From NCBI GenBank assembly GCA_964351495.1, contig CAYGOC010000005.1, positions 32,653-96,652 of the forward strand: a DNA stretch of 64,000 bases. Reading direction: 5' to 3'. The notes under the pieces are model-generated. The model saw only the letters and a list, made by a program, of their open reading frames with translations. It was not told the origin of the DNA and did no database searches. This document shows, in pieces, positions 15,948 through 24,048 of this stretch (position 1 is its first letter; each line of letters starts with the position of its first letter). The translations under genes and the position numbers were made by a program. The stretch is from CAYGOC01 sp964351495. Lineage in GTDB: Bacteria > Chlamydiota > Chlamydiia > Chlamydiales > SM23-39.

Positions 15948-16942
15948 AAGCGTTAGTTACAGGGGGAGCGGGGTTTATAGGAAGTCATGTAGTAGAGCTT
16001 TTAGCAAAAGAGGGTCTAGAGGTTGTGGTGCTCGATAACCTTTCTAGAGGAAAAAAAGATTATCTGAAAAAGGCTTTAGAGAATCCAAACGTCTCTTTAC
16101 AAGTAGTAGATATTCGTAACGAAAAAGAGATAGCTCCTTTTTTTAAAGGGGTGGATTGGGTATTTCATTTAGCGGCTTTGGCAGATATAGTGCCCTCTAT
16201 TGAAGAGCCTAAAGAGTATTTTTCTGTAAACGTAGACGGGACTTTTTCTGTTTTAGAATGCGCGAAAAAAGCGAAGGTGAAAAAGTTTCTCTATGCAGCA
16301 TCTTCTTCTTGCTATGGGCTAGCAAATATTTTTCCCACTGCTGAAACGGCGCCTATTTCTACGGAATATCCGTATGCTTTGACTAAATACTTAGGGGAGG
16401 AGCTGGTACTTCATTGGGGGAGGGTATATCAACTTCCTGTTGTTTCTCTACGTCTTTTTAATGTCTATGGTCTCAGAGCTAGAACTTCGGGAACTTATGG
16501 AGCGGTATTTGGGGTTTTTATGGCGCAAAAGCTACATAAAAAACCTTTTACGATAGTGGGAGATGGAAAGCAAACAAGAGATTTTACTTTTGTAACGGAT
16601 GTAGCTAAAGCTTTTTATGAGGCAGCAAAATCTAGTGTAAAGCAAGAGATTATGAATGTGGGAAGCTCGAAGCATCATAGCGTAAATTATATTGTAAAAC
16701 TGTTGGGGGGCGATTTTGTTTTTATTCCTAAAAGGCCGGGTGAACCTGACTGTACTTTTGCGGATGTAGGGAAAATAGAAAAGCTTCTTGGTTGGAAGGC
16801 GCAAGTGTCTATAGAGGAAGGGGTCCAAACTCTTGTAGAAAACATCGACTCTTTTAAGGAAGCTCCTTTATGGGATTCAGAGAAGATTGCAGAGGCTACT
16901 AAAAGTTGGTTTTATCATTTGGGGAAAAAAGAGCATGTTTAG
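15944..16942 (+). CDS. UDP-glucose 4-epimerase-like SDR
   Basis: A 332-residue extended SDR with Rossmann motif GGAGFIG (residues 7-13), VDIRNEKEI, HLAALADIVPSIEEP, the SSSCYG strand and YALTK as the catalytic YxxxK near residue 145, followed by LRLFNVYG. The pattern is closest to GalE/WbpP-like 4-epimerases of nucleotide sugars. It overlaps the previous gene by 4 bp and the next by 8 bp, within a tightly coupled operon. Its product probably feeds one of the glycosyltransferases of the locus. Exact sugar unknown. Confidence 0.85.
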   Translation: MKALVTGGAGFIGSHVVELLAKEGLEVVVLDNLSRGKKDYLKKALENPNVSLQVVDIRNEKEIAPFFKGVDWVFHLAALADIVPSIEEPKEYFSVNVDGTFSVLECAKKAKVKKFLYAASSSCYGLANIFPTAETAPISTEYPYALTKYLGEELVLHWGRVYQLPVVSLRLFNVYGLRARTSGTYGAVFGVFMAQKLHKKPFTIVGDGKQTRDFTFVTDVAKAFYEAAKSSVKQEIMNVGSSKHHSVNYIVKLLGGDFVFIPKRPGEPDCTFADVGKIEKLLGWKAQVSIEEGVQTLVENIDSFKEAPLWDSEKIAEATKSWFYHLGKKEHV

Positions 16943-17528
16943 CAAGCAGTCTTTTCTATTACAAAAGCTTATTGGGTCTTCTGTTTATTCTAACAAGGAA
17001 AGGGAGCTTTCTGAAGAGGAGGCTTTTTTAGCTACCTACGTACTTTTGCAAAAAGTAAAAAAAGAAAAGGGCAGAGCCTATTTTTTAGGAAATGGAGGAA
17101 GCGCTGCTATTGCTTCTCATTTTTCTGTTGATTGGCTAAATAAGCTGAGCATTCCCAGTTTTACTTTTTATGAAATTAGCCAAATAACGGCTATTGCCAA
17201 TGATTTTGGGTATGAAAAGGTATTCTCTTTCCCTTTAGAAAAGTGTCTCCAGAAACAGGATTTGGTAATAGCGATTAGTAGTTCGGGGGAGTCTAAAAAC
17301 ATTTTACAAGGAGTCCTTGCAGCGCAAAAAAAAGGGGCGAACATTCTTACTTTAAGTGGATTTTCAGAAGAGAATCCTCTTCGGTTTTTAGGAGATATTA
17401 ATTACTGGGTCCCCAGTAAAGAATATGGCCTTGTAGAGTCGGCTCATTTTATTTTATTGCATACTTTGGTAGATAAGTCGGGAGAATATTTAATGGAGAA
17501 AGAGCCTGAGTTATGTCTACAAAAATAA
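16935..17528 (+). CDS. gmhA: SIS-domain sugar isomerase, GmhA-like
   Basis: The protein, 197 residues from ATG 16935, is a single SIS domain with FLGNGGSAAIASHF (residues 50-63), TAIANDFGYEKVF, and AISSSGESKNIL (about 112-123) for phosphosugar binding, like sedoheptulose-7-phosphate isomerase GmhA. GmhA makes D-glycero-D-manno-heptose 7-phosphate, the first step to ADP- or GDP-heptose. The frame is open to a TTG at 16887, but that start would overlap the upstream gene by 56 bp. ATG 16935 gives the usual 8-bp coupling overlap and the right length. It is followed by a cytidylyltransferase-kinase fusion, and hddA/hddC-like genes lie at 34.9-36.6 kb, supporting heptose activation. Confidence 0.8.
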   Translation: MFSKQSFLLQKLIGSSVYSNKERELSEEEAFLATYVLLQKVKKEKGRAYFLGNGGSAAIASHFSVDWLNKLSIPSFTFYEISQITAIANDFGYEKVFSFPLEKCLQKQDLVIAISSSGESKNILQGVLAAQKKGANILTLSGFSEENPLRFLGDINYWVPSKEYGLVESAHFILLHTLVDKSGEYLMEKEPELCLQK

Positions 17529-19042
17529 AAACATACGAAGAGATTTTTTCTCTTCTTCTATCTTATAAACAGGAAAAGAAAAAGGTTGTTCAGTGTCACG
17601 GTGTATTTGATCTTTTGCATCCGGGACATATTCGGCATCTTCGGGAAGCTAAAAAACAAGGGGATGTTTTAATTGTTACCCTCACTCCGGATCGATTTGT
17701 GAATAAGGGGCCGGGTAGGCCTGTTTTCCATCAAGAGCTTCGGATGGAATCGATAGCTGCGTTAGATTGTGTAGATTTTGTAGTGTTAAATGACTCTCCT
17801 GATGCGGTCTCTTCCATATCTCGGATAAAGCCTGATATTTATGTAAAGGGCGTTGAATATAAAGAAGAAGAAAAGGATGTAACCCAAAAAATTACAGAAG
17901 AGAGAAGATCGGTAGAGGCTCATAAGGGAACTATTTATTTTACAGATGACATTGTTTTTAGTTCTTCTTCTTTATTGAACCAATTTTTTGATCCTATGCC
18001 TAAGGGAGTGCAAAAGTTTTTACGCACAATTAAGGGGAAATACACTTTAGGGCAGCTCATAGAGAAAGTAGAGGCTTTTTCTGAGATAAAAGTACTCGTT
18101 GTGGGAGATGCTATTTTAGATGTTTATCAATATGTAGATCCTTTAGGGCAGGCTGGTAAAGGGATTCACATGGTAGCTTCTTGTAGAGAAAAAGAGCAGT
18201 TTTTAGGGGGATCTCTTATTTTAGCAAATCATCTAGCCGAGTTTACTCCTAACGTGGATTTAGTTACCGGTCTTGGTTTCTCTTGTCCCTACGAATCTTG
18301 GATAAGGGAAAAATTAAATCCAAAAGTAAAATCTCACTTTTTATCGACAACGCAAAAAGAGACCCTTATTAAAAAGCGATATGTCTTAAAAGAGGGAGCT
18401 ACTCTTTCTAAGCTTTTTGAGACCTATTCTTGTAATGCGGAACTTTTAGAAAAAGAAAAAAGAGAAAATTTAGAAGATCTTTTGACGTCTCTTTCAGAAA
18501 AGGCAGACTTAGTGCTTGTTTGTGATTTTGGAAATGGGTTTTTAAGCCCCTCTGTCGCAGAAAAAATTAGCAAACTCCCCTCTTTTTTAGCGATTAACAC
18601 ACAGATTAACTCGGGGAACAGAGGTCTTCATGCTATTTCTAGGTATGAAAGGGCAAACTTCATCTCTTTAAACGAACCGGAGGCTAGACTTGCTTTTCAT
18701 GATCGCTATAGTCCCCTTGATTTTTTAATAGAAGATATTCTTTCTAAGATGCAGGCAAATTATATTGCTATTACACGGGGTGTACAAGGGGTTATTTGTA
18801 AAAGTGCAAACAGTGCAAATGGGCAAGAGATTCCCGCTTTAAATGATAGAGCGGTAGATAGAATAGGAGCGGGCGATAGTTTTTTTGCTCTTTCTTCTTT
18901 AGCTGCTTTCAAAAATCTTCCTGTTGAGCTAGTGGGTTTTTTTGGAGCTATTGCTGCTGCTTTAGATGTTCAAATTGTAGGTAATAGAGATCCTGTTCGT
19001 AAGTCACAATTTTTAAAGTATCTGACAAGGCTTTTAAAGTGA
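17513..19042 (+). CDS. fused cytidylyltransferase and PfkB-type sugar kinase (HldE-like, reversed domain order)
   Basis: A 509-residue two-domain protein. Residues about 25-160 form a nucleotidyltransferase with CHGVFDLLHPGHIRHL (HxGH at 36-39) and a later SSSLLNQ, which replaces the ISTT/ISST-type motif. Residues about 180-509 form a ribokinase-family sugar kinase with VVGDAILDVYQYV, GGSLILANHLA and RIGAGDSFFA (catalytic Asp near residue 456). E. coli HldE has the kinase first and the nucleotidyltransferase second, so the order here is reversed. It would phosphorylate and nucleotidyl-activate a heptose or related sugar phosphate. It overlaps the GmhA-like gene by 16 bp, implying consecutive steps. 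Nucleotide (ATP or CTP) and sugar specificity are not readable. Confidence 0.82.
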   Translation: MSTKIKTYEEIFSLLLSYKQEKKKVVQCHGVFDLLHPGHIRHLREAKKQGDVLIVTLTPDRFVNKGPGRPVFHQELRMESIAALDCVDFVVLNDSPDAVSSISRIKPDIYVKGVEYKEEEKDVTQKITEERRSVEAHKGTIYFTDDIVFSSSSLLNQFFDPMPKGVQKFLRTIKGKYTLGQLIEKVEAFSEIKVLVVGDAILDVYQYVDPLGQAGKGIHMVASCREKEQFLGGSLILANHLAEFTPNVDLVTGLGFSCPYESWIREKLNPKVKSHFLSTTQKETLIKKRYVLKEGATLSKLFETYSCNAELLEKEKRENLEDLLTSLSEKADLVLVCDFGNGFLSPSVAEKISKLPSFLAINTQINSGNRGLHAISRYERANFISLNEPEARLAFHDRYSPLDFLIEDILSKMQANYIAITRGVQGVICKSANSANGQEIPALNDRAVDRIGAGDSFFALSSLAAFKNLPVELVGFFGAIAAALDVQIVGNRDPVRKSQFLKYLTRLLK

Positions 19043-20004
19043 AAAAAATAGAAGATGAGAAAGCTTTAGAGCTTTTTTATGCTGTTCTGAAAATCCGCCT
19101 GGTGGAAGAGGCTATAATCAGCCATTATCCAAAGCAAAATATGAGATGCCCTGTTCACTTAAGTATAGGGCAAGAGGCGGTAGCTGTAGGGGTTTGTAAA
19201 GCTGCTTTACATACTGATTATGTGTTAGGTAATCATAGGTCTCATGCTCATTACTTGGCAAAGGGAGGAGATCTTTTTTCTATGATAGCGGAGATTCATG
19301 GAAAAAAAACGGGATGCTGCTCGGGTAGAGGAGGGTCGATGCACTTGATCGATTTAGAGGCTAACTTTTTGGCTTCCACTCCTATTGTAGGAGGTACAAT
19401 ACCCTTGGCAGTAGGAGTTGCTTTTTCGCAAAAATTGCGAAAAAAAGAGGGAGCGACACTGGTGTTTTTTGGAGAAGGGGCTACAGAAGAGGGAGTGTTT
19501 TCTGAGTCTTTAAATTTTGCTTCTTTGCAAGATCTTCCTATTCTTTTTATTTGTGAGAACAATTTTTATTCTGTTTATTCCCCTTTATCGGTTAGGCAGT
19601 CTCCTACAAGATCGAGGATAAAAATAGCAGAGGCGCATGGAATCAAGACTTTTTTTTCTGATGAGGGAAATGAGGTAGAAGAGGTTTTTTCTCTTGCAAA
19701 GGAGGCTTTTTCTTTTTTACGAAAAGAGAAAAAGCCCGTTTATATAGAATTTACTACCTATAGAGTGAAAGAGCATTGCGGCATGTATGAAGATGATCAT
19801 TTAGGGTATAGGCCAGAAGAAGAGGTAGCGTTTTTTAAGCAAAGATGTCCTTTAAAAAAACAGGAAATAAGGCTGAAAGAAAGAGGTATATGGGACGAAA
19901 AGTCTTTTTTAGAAGAGAAGAAAAAAATAGAAGAGGAGATCGAGAAGGCTTTTGTAGAAGCAGAAAAAGCCCCTTATCCTTCTTTTGAAGAGGTGCTCTT
20001 ATGA
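19039..20004 (+). CDS. TPP-dependent dehydrogenase E1-alpha-like subunit
   Basis: A 321-residue thiamine-diphosphate enzyme subunit of the E1-alpha family (pyruvate/acetoin dehydrogenase type). Seen are HLSIGQEAVAVGV, GNHRSHAHYLAKGG, GRGGSMHL and the TPP/Mg motif GEGATEEG (about residue 145) ending in ENN. The conventional GDG reads GEG here. It overlaps the E1-beta gene by 4 bp. No lipoyl E2 or E3 gene accompanies the pair, so the subunits may not belong to an oxidative complex. In a sugar locus they may transfer a two-carbon unit or act as a transketolase-like ligase. That role is inference. Confidence 0.85.
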   Translation: MKKIEDEKALELFYAVLKIRLVEEAIISHYPKQNMRCPVHLSIGQEAVAVGVCKAALHTDYVLGNHRSHAHYLAKGGDLFSMIAEIHGKKTGCCSGRGGSMHLIDLEANFLASTPIVGGTIPLAVGVAFSQKLRKKEGATLVFFGEGATEEGVFSESLNFASLQDLPILFICENNFYSVYSPLSVRQSPTRSRIKIAEAHGIKTFFSDEGNEVEEVFSLAKEAFSFLRKEKKPVYIEFTTYRVKEHCGMYEDDHLGYRPEEEVAFFKQRCPLKKQEIRLKERGIWDEKSFLEEKKKIEEEIEKAFVEAEKAPYPSFEEVLL

Positions 20005-21065
20005 AAACCATTACCACTGCAGAAGCTATTTTAGAAGGGACAGACCAGCTTTTAGCTTCTGATCCTGATGTATATGTAATGGGGCTTGGTGTATCGGATC
20101 CAAAAGGGATTTTTGGAACTACTTTGGGGCTTTATGAAAAATATGGCAAAGATAGGGTCTTGGATATGCCTGTATCTGAAAATGGGATGACAGGAATTGC
20201 GATTGGTTCCGCTATCATGGGGCATCGTCCTATTATGACTCACCAAAGGGTTGATTTTTTTCTCCTAGCTCTAGACCAGCTAGTTAACAACGCAGCAAAG
20301 TGGCGTTTTATGTTTGCGGGGAAGAAAAAGATCTCTTTAGTAATAAGGTTAATTGTAGGAAAAGGATGGGGACAAGGTCCGCAGCACTCACAGACTTTGC
20401 ATAGTTTGTTTGCCCATATTCCGGGTCTTAAAGTAGTTGCTCCCTCCAATGCTTATGATGCAAAAGGGCTTTTAGCATCTGCCGTATATGAAGAGGATCC
20501 TGTGGTTTTTATCGAGCATAGATGGATACATGGGATTCAAGGAGAAGTGCCTTCTCATTTGTACACAGTTCCTTTAGGGAAAGCAAAAGTGGTTCAGGAA
20601 GGAGAAGACATTACTGTTATAGCCTCTTCTCACATGACTTTAGAAGCATTGAAGGCGCTCTCTTTTTTGGGAAAAGAAGTTTCTGTAGAGCTTATTGATT
20701 TGCGGAGTTTAAAGCCGTTTGATTTTGAGACTGTATATACCTCCGTTAACAAGACAAAAAGAGTGTTGGTGTTAGATGGGGATTGGAAAACGTGCGGTTT
20801 TGCAGCGGAGATTATAGCTTCTATTGTAGAAAGTGGAATTTCTTTAAAAGCAGCTCCCAAAAGAATTACTTTTCCCGACAAACATCAAGGTACAAGCTGG
20901 TCTTTATCGAACCATTTTTATCCTTTTTCAGAGGATATAGCAGCTTCTATCTTGGGAATAATGGGAAAGAAAAAGCTTTCTGAAGAGCTTTTACAAACGC
21001 TTTTACAACAAAAGGAAAGCTCCCCTTTAGATACTCCCAGTAGTAGCTTTTCAGGCCCATTTTAA
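20001..21065 (+). CDS. TPP-dependent dehydrogenase E1-beta-like subunit
   Basis: A 354-residue partner of the preceding E1-alpha: VLDMPVSENGMTGIAIG (TPP-contacting Glu in SENG), GQGPQHSQTLHSLFAHIPGL and VVAPSNAYDAKGLL are characteristic of E1-beta, and a transketolase C-terminal domain follows (VELIDLRSLKPFD). The two genes overlap by 4 bp, as expected for a heterotetramer. Tight linkage with sugar-modifying SDRs on both sides argues for a biosynthetic role in this locus instead of central carbon metabolism. The next gene starts 11 bp downstream with GGAG in between. Confidence 0.85.
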   Translation: MKTITTAEAILEGTDQLLASDPDVYVMGLGVSDPKGIFGTTLGLYEKYGKDRVLDMPVSENGMTGIAIGSAIMGHRPIMTHQRVDFFLLALDQLVNNAAKWRFMFAGKKKISLVIRLIVGKGWGQGPQHSQTLHSLFAHIPGLKVVAPSNAYDAKGLLASAVYEEDPVVFIEHRWIHGIQGEVPSHLYTVPLGKAKVVQEGEDITVIASSHMTLEALKALSFLGKEVSVELIDLRSLKPFDFETVYTSVNKTKRVLVLDGDWKTCGFAAEIIASIVESGISLKAAPKRITFPDKHQGTSWSLSNHFYPFSEDIAASILGIMGKKKLSEELLQTLLQQKESSPLDTPSSSFSGPF

Positions 21066-21076
21066 AGGAGCATTAT

Positions 21077-22069
21077 ATGAAAAGAAAAAAGGTACTCGTA
21101 ATAGGAAGCAACTCCTTTTCCGGAGCAGATTTTATCGATCTTCTTTTAGAAAAAGAAGAGTATGAAGTTTTTGGGGTAAGTAGATCAGAAGAGAAGAGCG
21201 CTCTTTTTTTGCCTTATAAAAACCGGAAAAGTTCCCGCTTTCGTTTTGAAAAGATTGATTTAAATAGGGATCTTACAAAGCTTGCAAACTGTTTAGAGCT
21301 TTTTCAGCCGGAATATGTTGTAAACTTTGCTGCACAAAGTGAGGTAGCTCCTAGTTGGAAAAACCCTCATCATTGGTTTCAGACTAATGCGGTGGCTATT
21401 ACAAAACTGGCCGATTTACTAAAAGGGCAGCCTTTTTTAAAAAAGTATGTCCATATCTCTTCTCCGGAAGTGTATGGGACTTGCTCCGGAAAGGTTTTTG
21501 AAACGGCCCCCTTAAACCCGAGTACTCCTTATGCAGCTTCAAAAGCTGCGGGGGATTTGTCTCTGTTTACTTTTTATAAAAACTTCTCCTTTCCCTTGGT
21601 AATGATACGCTCTACGAATGTATACGGACCTTATCAGCAGCTTTTTAAGATTATACCCAGAACGATTATCTACTTAAAACAGGGAAAAAAGATTCCTCTT
21701 CATGGAGGAGGAAAGGCGGTAAAATCGTATATTCATATCCGGGATATTTCAGAAGGGGAAAGGCTCATTATGGAACAGGGAGATGTGGGAGAGATTTACC
21801 ATCTATCACCAGATTTTGGAGTGTCTGTCCGTTTTGTAGTAGAAACCATATGTAAAAAAATGGGAGAAACCTTTTCTGAAAGGGTAGAAGAGGTAGAGGA
21901 GAGACTAGGACAAGACAAAGCTTATGTCATAGATTCTACCAAAGCGAGATCTTTAGGATGGTCTCCCAAAATTTCTTTAGAACAGGGGATAGAAGAGACT
22001 TTAGCCTGGGTAGAGAGAAGTTATTCTGCAATTATAAAAGAACCTTTAGAGTATGTGCATAAGGAGTGA
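21077..22069 (+). CDS. nucleotide-sugar 4,6-dehydratase-like SDR
   Basis: A 330-residue extended SDR. GSNSFSG (residues 9-15) replaces the more usual GxxGxxG ending, followed by FAAQSEVAPSWKNP, HISSPEVYGT and YAASK (catalytic YxxxK near 152), then IRSTNVYGPYQQ. The SPEVYG strand and the HQxxQ-like patterns resemble dTDP-glucose/GDP-mannose 4,6-dehydratases. It has a Glu next to the Ser/Pro strand, consistent with dehydratase chemistry. It probably creates a 4-keto-6-deoxy sugar, the entry point for the C-methyl and two-carbon branching enzymes in this operon. Substrate not established. Confidence 0.8.
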   Translation: MKRKKVLVIGSNSFSGADFIDLLLEKEEYEVFGVSRSEEKSALFLPYKNRKSSRFRFEKIDLNRDLTKLANCLELFQPEYVVNFAAQSEVAPSWKNPHHWFQTNAVAITKLADLLKGQPFLKKYVHISSPEVYGTCSGKVFETAPLNPSTPYAASKAAGDLSLFTFYKNFSFPLVMIRSTNVYGPYQQLFKIIPRTIIYLKQGKKIPLHGGGKAVKSYIHIRDISEGERLIMEQGDVGEIYHLSPDFGVSVRFVVETICKKMGETFSERVEEVEERLGQDKAYVIDSTKARSLGWSPKISLEQGIEETLAWVERSYSAIIKEPLEYVHKE

Positions 22070-22072
22070 GTT

Positions 22073-22732
22073 ATGGGACAAGAAGTAGATTTATTAGAGC
22101 ATTATCCAAAAGCTAAAAGAGATGTACAAAAAAGGGGAGAAGAAAAAACAGAAAAAGATCGAGAAGTTGCGAGAAAATTTGGAAAAGAGTTTTTCGATGG
22201 AGAAAGAAAGCATGGCTATGGAGGCTATAATTACCATCCGAGGTTTTGGCAGCCTGTAGTTCCTTCTTTTCAAAAGTATTATGGTCTTACGAAAGAGCAT
22301 GCTGTATTGGACGTAGGATGCGCAAAAGGGTTTATGCTGTATGATTTTACTCAAAAAATTCCGGGGATTTCTATAGCCGGAATTGATGTTTCTGAATATG
22401 CCATTTCCCATTCTATAGAGAGCCTCCGTCCTTTTTTAAAAGTGGCAAATGCGCAAGAGCTTCCTTTTGAAGATAAAAGCTTTGATCTGGTTATCTCCAT
22501 TAATACTATTCACAATCTAGAAAAACAAGAGTTAGAAAAAGCATTAAAAGAGATTATGAGAGTTTCCAGAAAAGGAGCTTTCATCACAGTAGATGCCTAT
22601 CGCAATGAAGAAGAAAAAAAGCTTATGGTTAGCTGGAATTTAACAGCAAAGACGATCTTGCATGTAGAAGAGTGGAAAGAGCTTTTTGATAAGGTAGGGT
22701 ATACAGGAGATTATTACTGGTTTATACCCTAA
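22073..22732 (+). CDS. class I SAM-dependent methyltransferase
   Basis: A 219-residue protein with a methyltransferase-11-like Rossmann core: VLDVGCAKGFML (SAM-binding motif I, about residues 77-88), GIDVSEYAI (motif II acidic residue) and FDLVISINTIHNL. The N-terminal 60 residues are charged and end in the HPRFWQP element. It starts 3 bp after the upstream SDR and is the last gene before an intrinsic terminator that overlaps its stop codon. The target is probably a sugar hydroxyl or amine, given the neighbours, but nothing in the sequence fixes it. Confidence 0.8.
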   Translation: MGQEVDLLEHYPKAKRDVQKRGEEKTEKDREVARKFGKEFFDGERKHGYGGYNYHPRFWQPVVPSFQKYYGLTKEHAVLDVGCAKGFMLYDFTQKIPGISIAGIDVSEYAISHSIESLRPFLKVANAQELPFEDKSFDLVISINTIHNLEKQELEKALKEIMRVSRKGAFITVDAYRNEEEKKLMVSWNLTAKTILHVEEWKELFDKVGYTGDYYWFIP

Positions 22733-22748
22733 GTTTCTAGGGTTTTTT
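22726..22748 (+). terminator. intrinsic terminator ending the first glycan operon
   Basis: Perfect arms ACCCTA (22726-22731) and TAGGGT (22738-22743) around a 6-nt loop, followed by T6. The hairpin overlaps the methyltransferase stop codon. It separates the upstream run (14005 or 14961 to 22732) from the next operon, which has its own promoter. Confidence 0.75.
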
Positions 22749-22763
22749 GCAGCTAAAAAATAA

Positions 22764-22793
22764 TTGCCTTACAAAAGTTGATGTTGTTATGAT
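22764..22793 (+). promoter_or_regulatory. sigma-70/66-type promoter of the carbon-skeleton operon
   Basis: TTGCCT (22764-22769), 18-bp spacer, TATGAT (22788-22793). This gives a leader of about 28 nt to the ATG at 22828. The location immediately after an intrinsic terminator supports a genuine promoter driving 22828-29252. Confidence 0.55.
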
Positions 22794-22827
22794 CTCGCTT
22801 TAAAAATAGAAAAACAGAAGTGAGTTT

Positions 22828-24048
22828 ATGTCGCAGATTGTCAGTGCAAAAGAAAAAAAGAGTCTTTTACGTAAAAAAAACTCTTTTTGTAATGCTTGTT
22901 CTTCTCCTATAAAAGAGCTTATTTCGTTGCCTTCTCTTCCCTTTACGGGAATTTATCTTTCTTCTGAAGAGACTGCTGAATTTCCTTTTTCTGAGGGAGT
23001 AGATCAGGGATTTTCTTTTTGTGAAAGCTGTTTTCATGGAGAGTTAACCTCTGTTATAGATCCTAATTTTGTCTACGATCGTACTTACACTCATAGAGGT
23101 TCTAAAAGTGCCATTGCCAAAGGGGGAAATGAGTTTTTTGTTCGGTTTGTCGAAAAGCTATTTCCAGGGAAAAAATTTGAGACTATTTTCGATATTGGTT
23201 GTAATGACGGCTTTTTATTAAGGCAGTTAGAGTACAAAGGAAAGTCCCTTTTCGGGGTAGATCCTATTTGGGAAGAAAAGAACATAGCCTTAACAGAAAA
23301 AATTAATCTGTTAGGGGGGTTTGTGGAAGATTTAGATATAGAACAAGTCTTAGGAAGGAGCCCAGATTTAGTTGTTTCAGCGCATACTTTTGAGCATATT
23401 GAAAATCCAAAAGCGGTTTTAGAATCTCTTGTACAAAAGGTAGATATAGGCACTTACTTTGTAATAGAAGTTCCTAGTTTAGACACACTTGTTAGAAATA
23501 ATCGGTTTGATCAGATATTTCACCAGCATATACAGTATTTTTCCTCCAATTCAATACTTACTTTAATGGAGATCTTAGGCTGTTTTTATGTTGCTCACAC
23601 GTTTAATTATTCTATGTGGGGAGGAACGATGCTTTTTGCTTTTGTGAAAGGGAAAAAAGAAAGTGTAACTCCTCTTTTTTCCTCTTTTAAGGCGGAAGAG
23701 ATTCTTTCTTCTTATGATTTATTTAAAGCTTCTTTAAAAAATCTTTCAAATAAGATTTGTTCTTTAAAAAAAGAGTCTATATGTGCTTTTGGAGCAGCTC
23801 AAATGCTTCCTATTTTAGCCTATCACATGCCTTGTCATTTTCAGGATATAACCCAGATTTACGACGACAATAAAGAGAGACATTTTTTGAAATATCCAGG
23901 TTTTGATTTCACGGTTCAAAATCCAGATAAAGTATCTTTTGAGGATAAGACAGTAGTTGTTACTGCCTTAGATAGTTCTCGTCCGATAGTAAATAGATTA
24001 AATCTTGCTGGGGCAAAAAGCATTTTGTTACCTTTGCAGAGTTTATGA
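22828..24048 (+). CDS. NovU/CapG-type sugar C-methyltransferase, copy 1
   Basis: A 406-residue three-part methyltransferase. The N-terminal zinc-binding segment has CNAC (residues 21-24) and a later CESC pair. A SAM-binding core has IFDIGCNDGFLL (about 121-132) and HTFEHI. The C-terminal Methyltransf_14-like domain has FGAAQMLPIL and DDN. This architecture is that of deoxysugar C-methyltransferases (NovU, TylC3, EvaC), which methylate C3 of a 4-keto sugar and so create a branch. It is first in a five-to-six gene operon and overlaps the next gene by 4 bp. A second protein of the same family is at 36719. Confidence 0.85.
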   Translation: MSQIVSAKEKKSLLRKKNSFCNACSSPIKELISLPSLPFTGIYLSSEETAEFPFSEGVDQGFSFCESCFHGELTSVIDPNFVYDRTYTHRGSKSAIAKGGNEFFVRFVEKLFPGKKFETIFDIGCNDGFLLRQLEYKGKSLFGVDPIWEEKNIALTEKINLLGGFVEDLDIEQVLGRSPDLVVSAHTFEHIENPKAVLESLVQKVDIGTYFVIEVPSLDTLVRNNRFDQIFHQHIQYFSSNSILTLMEILGCFYVAHTFNYSMWGGTMLFAFVKGKKESVTPLFSSFKAEEILSSYDLFKASLKNLSNKICSLKKESICAFGAAQMLPILAYHMPCHFQDITQIYDDNKERHFLKYPGFDFTVQNPDKVSFEDKTVVVTALDSSRPIVNRLNLAGAKSILLPLQSL

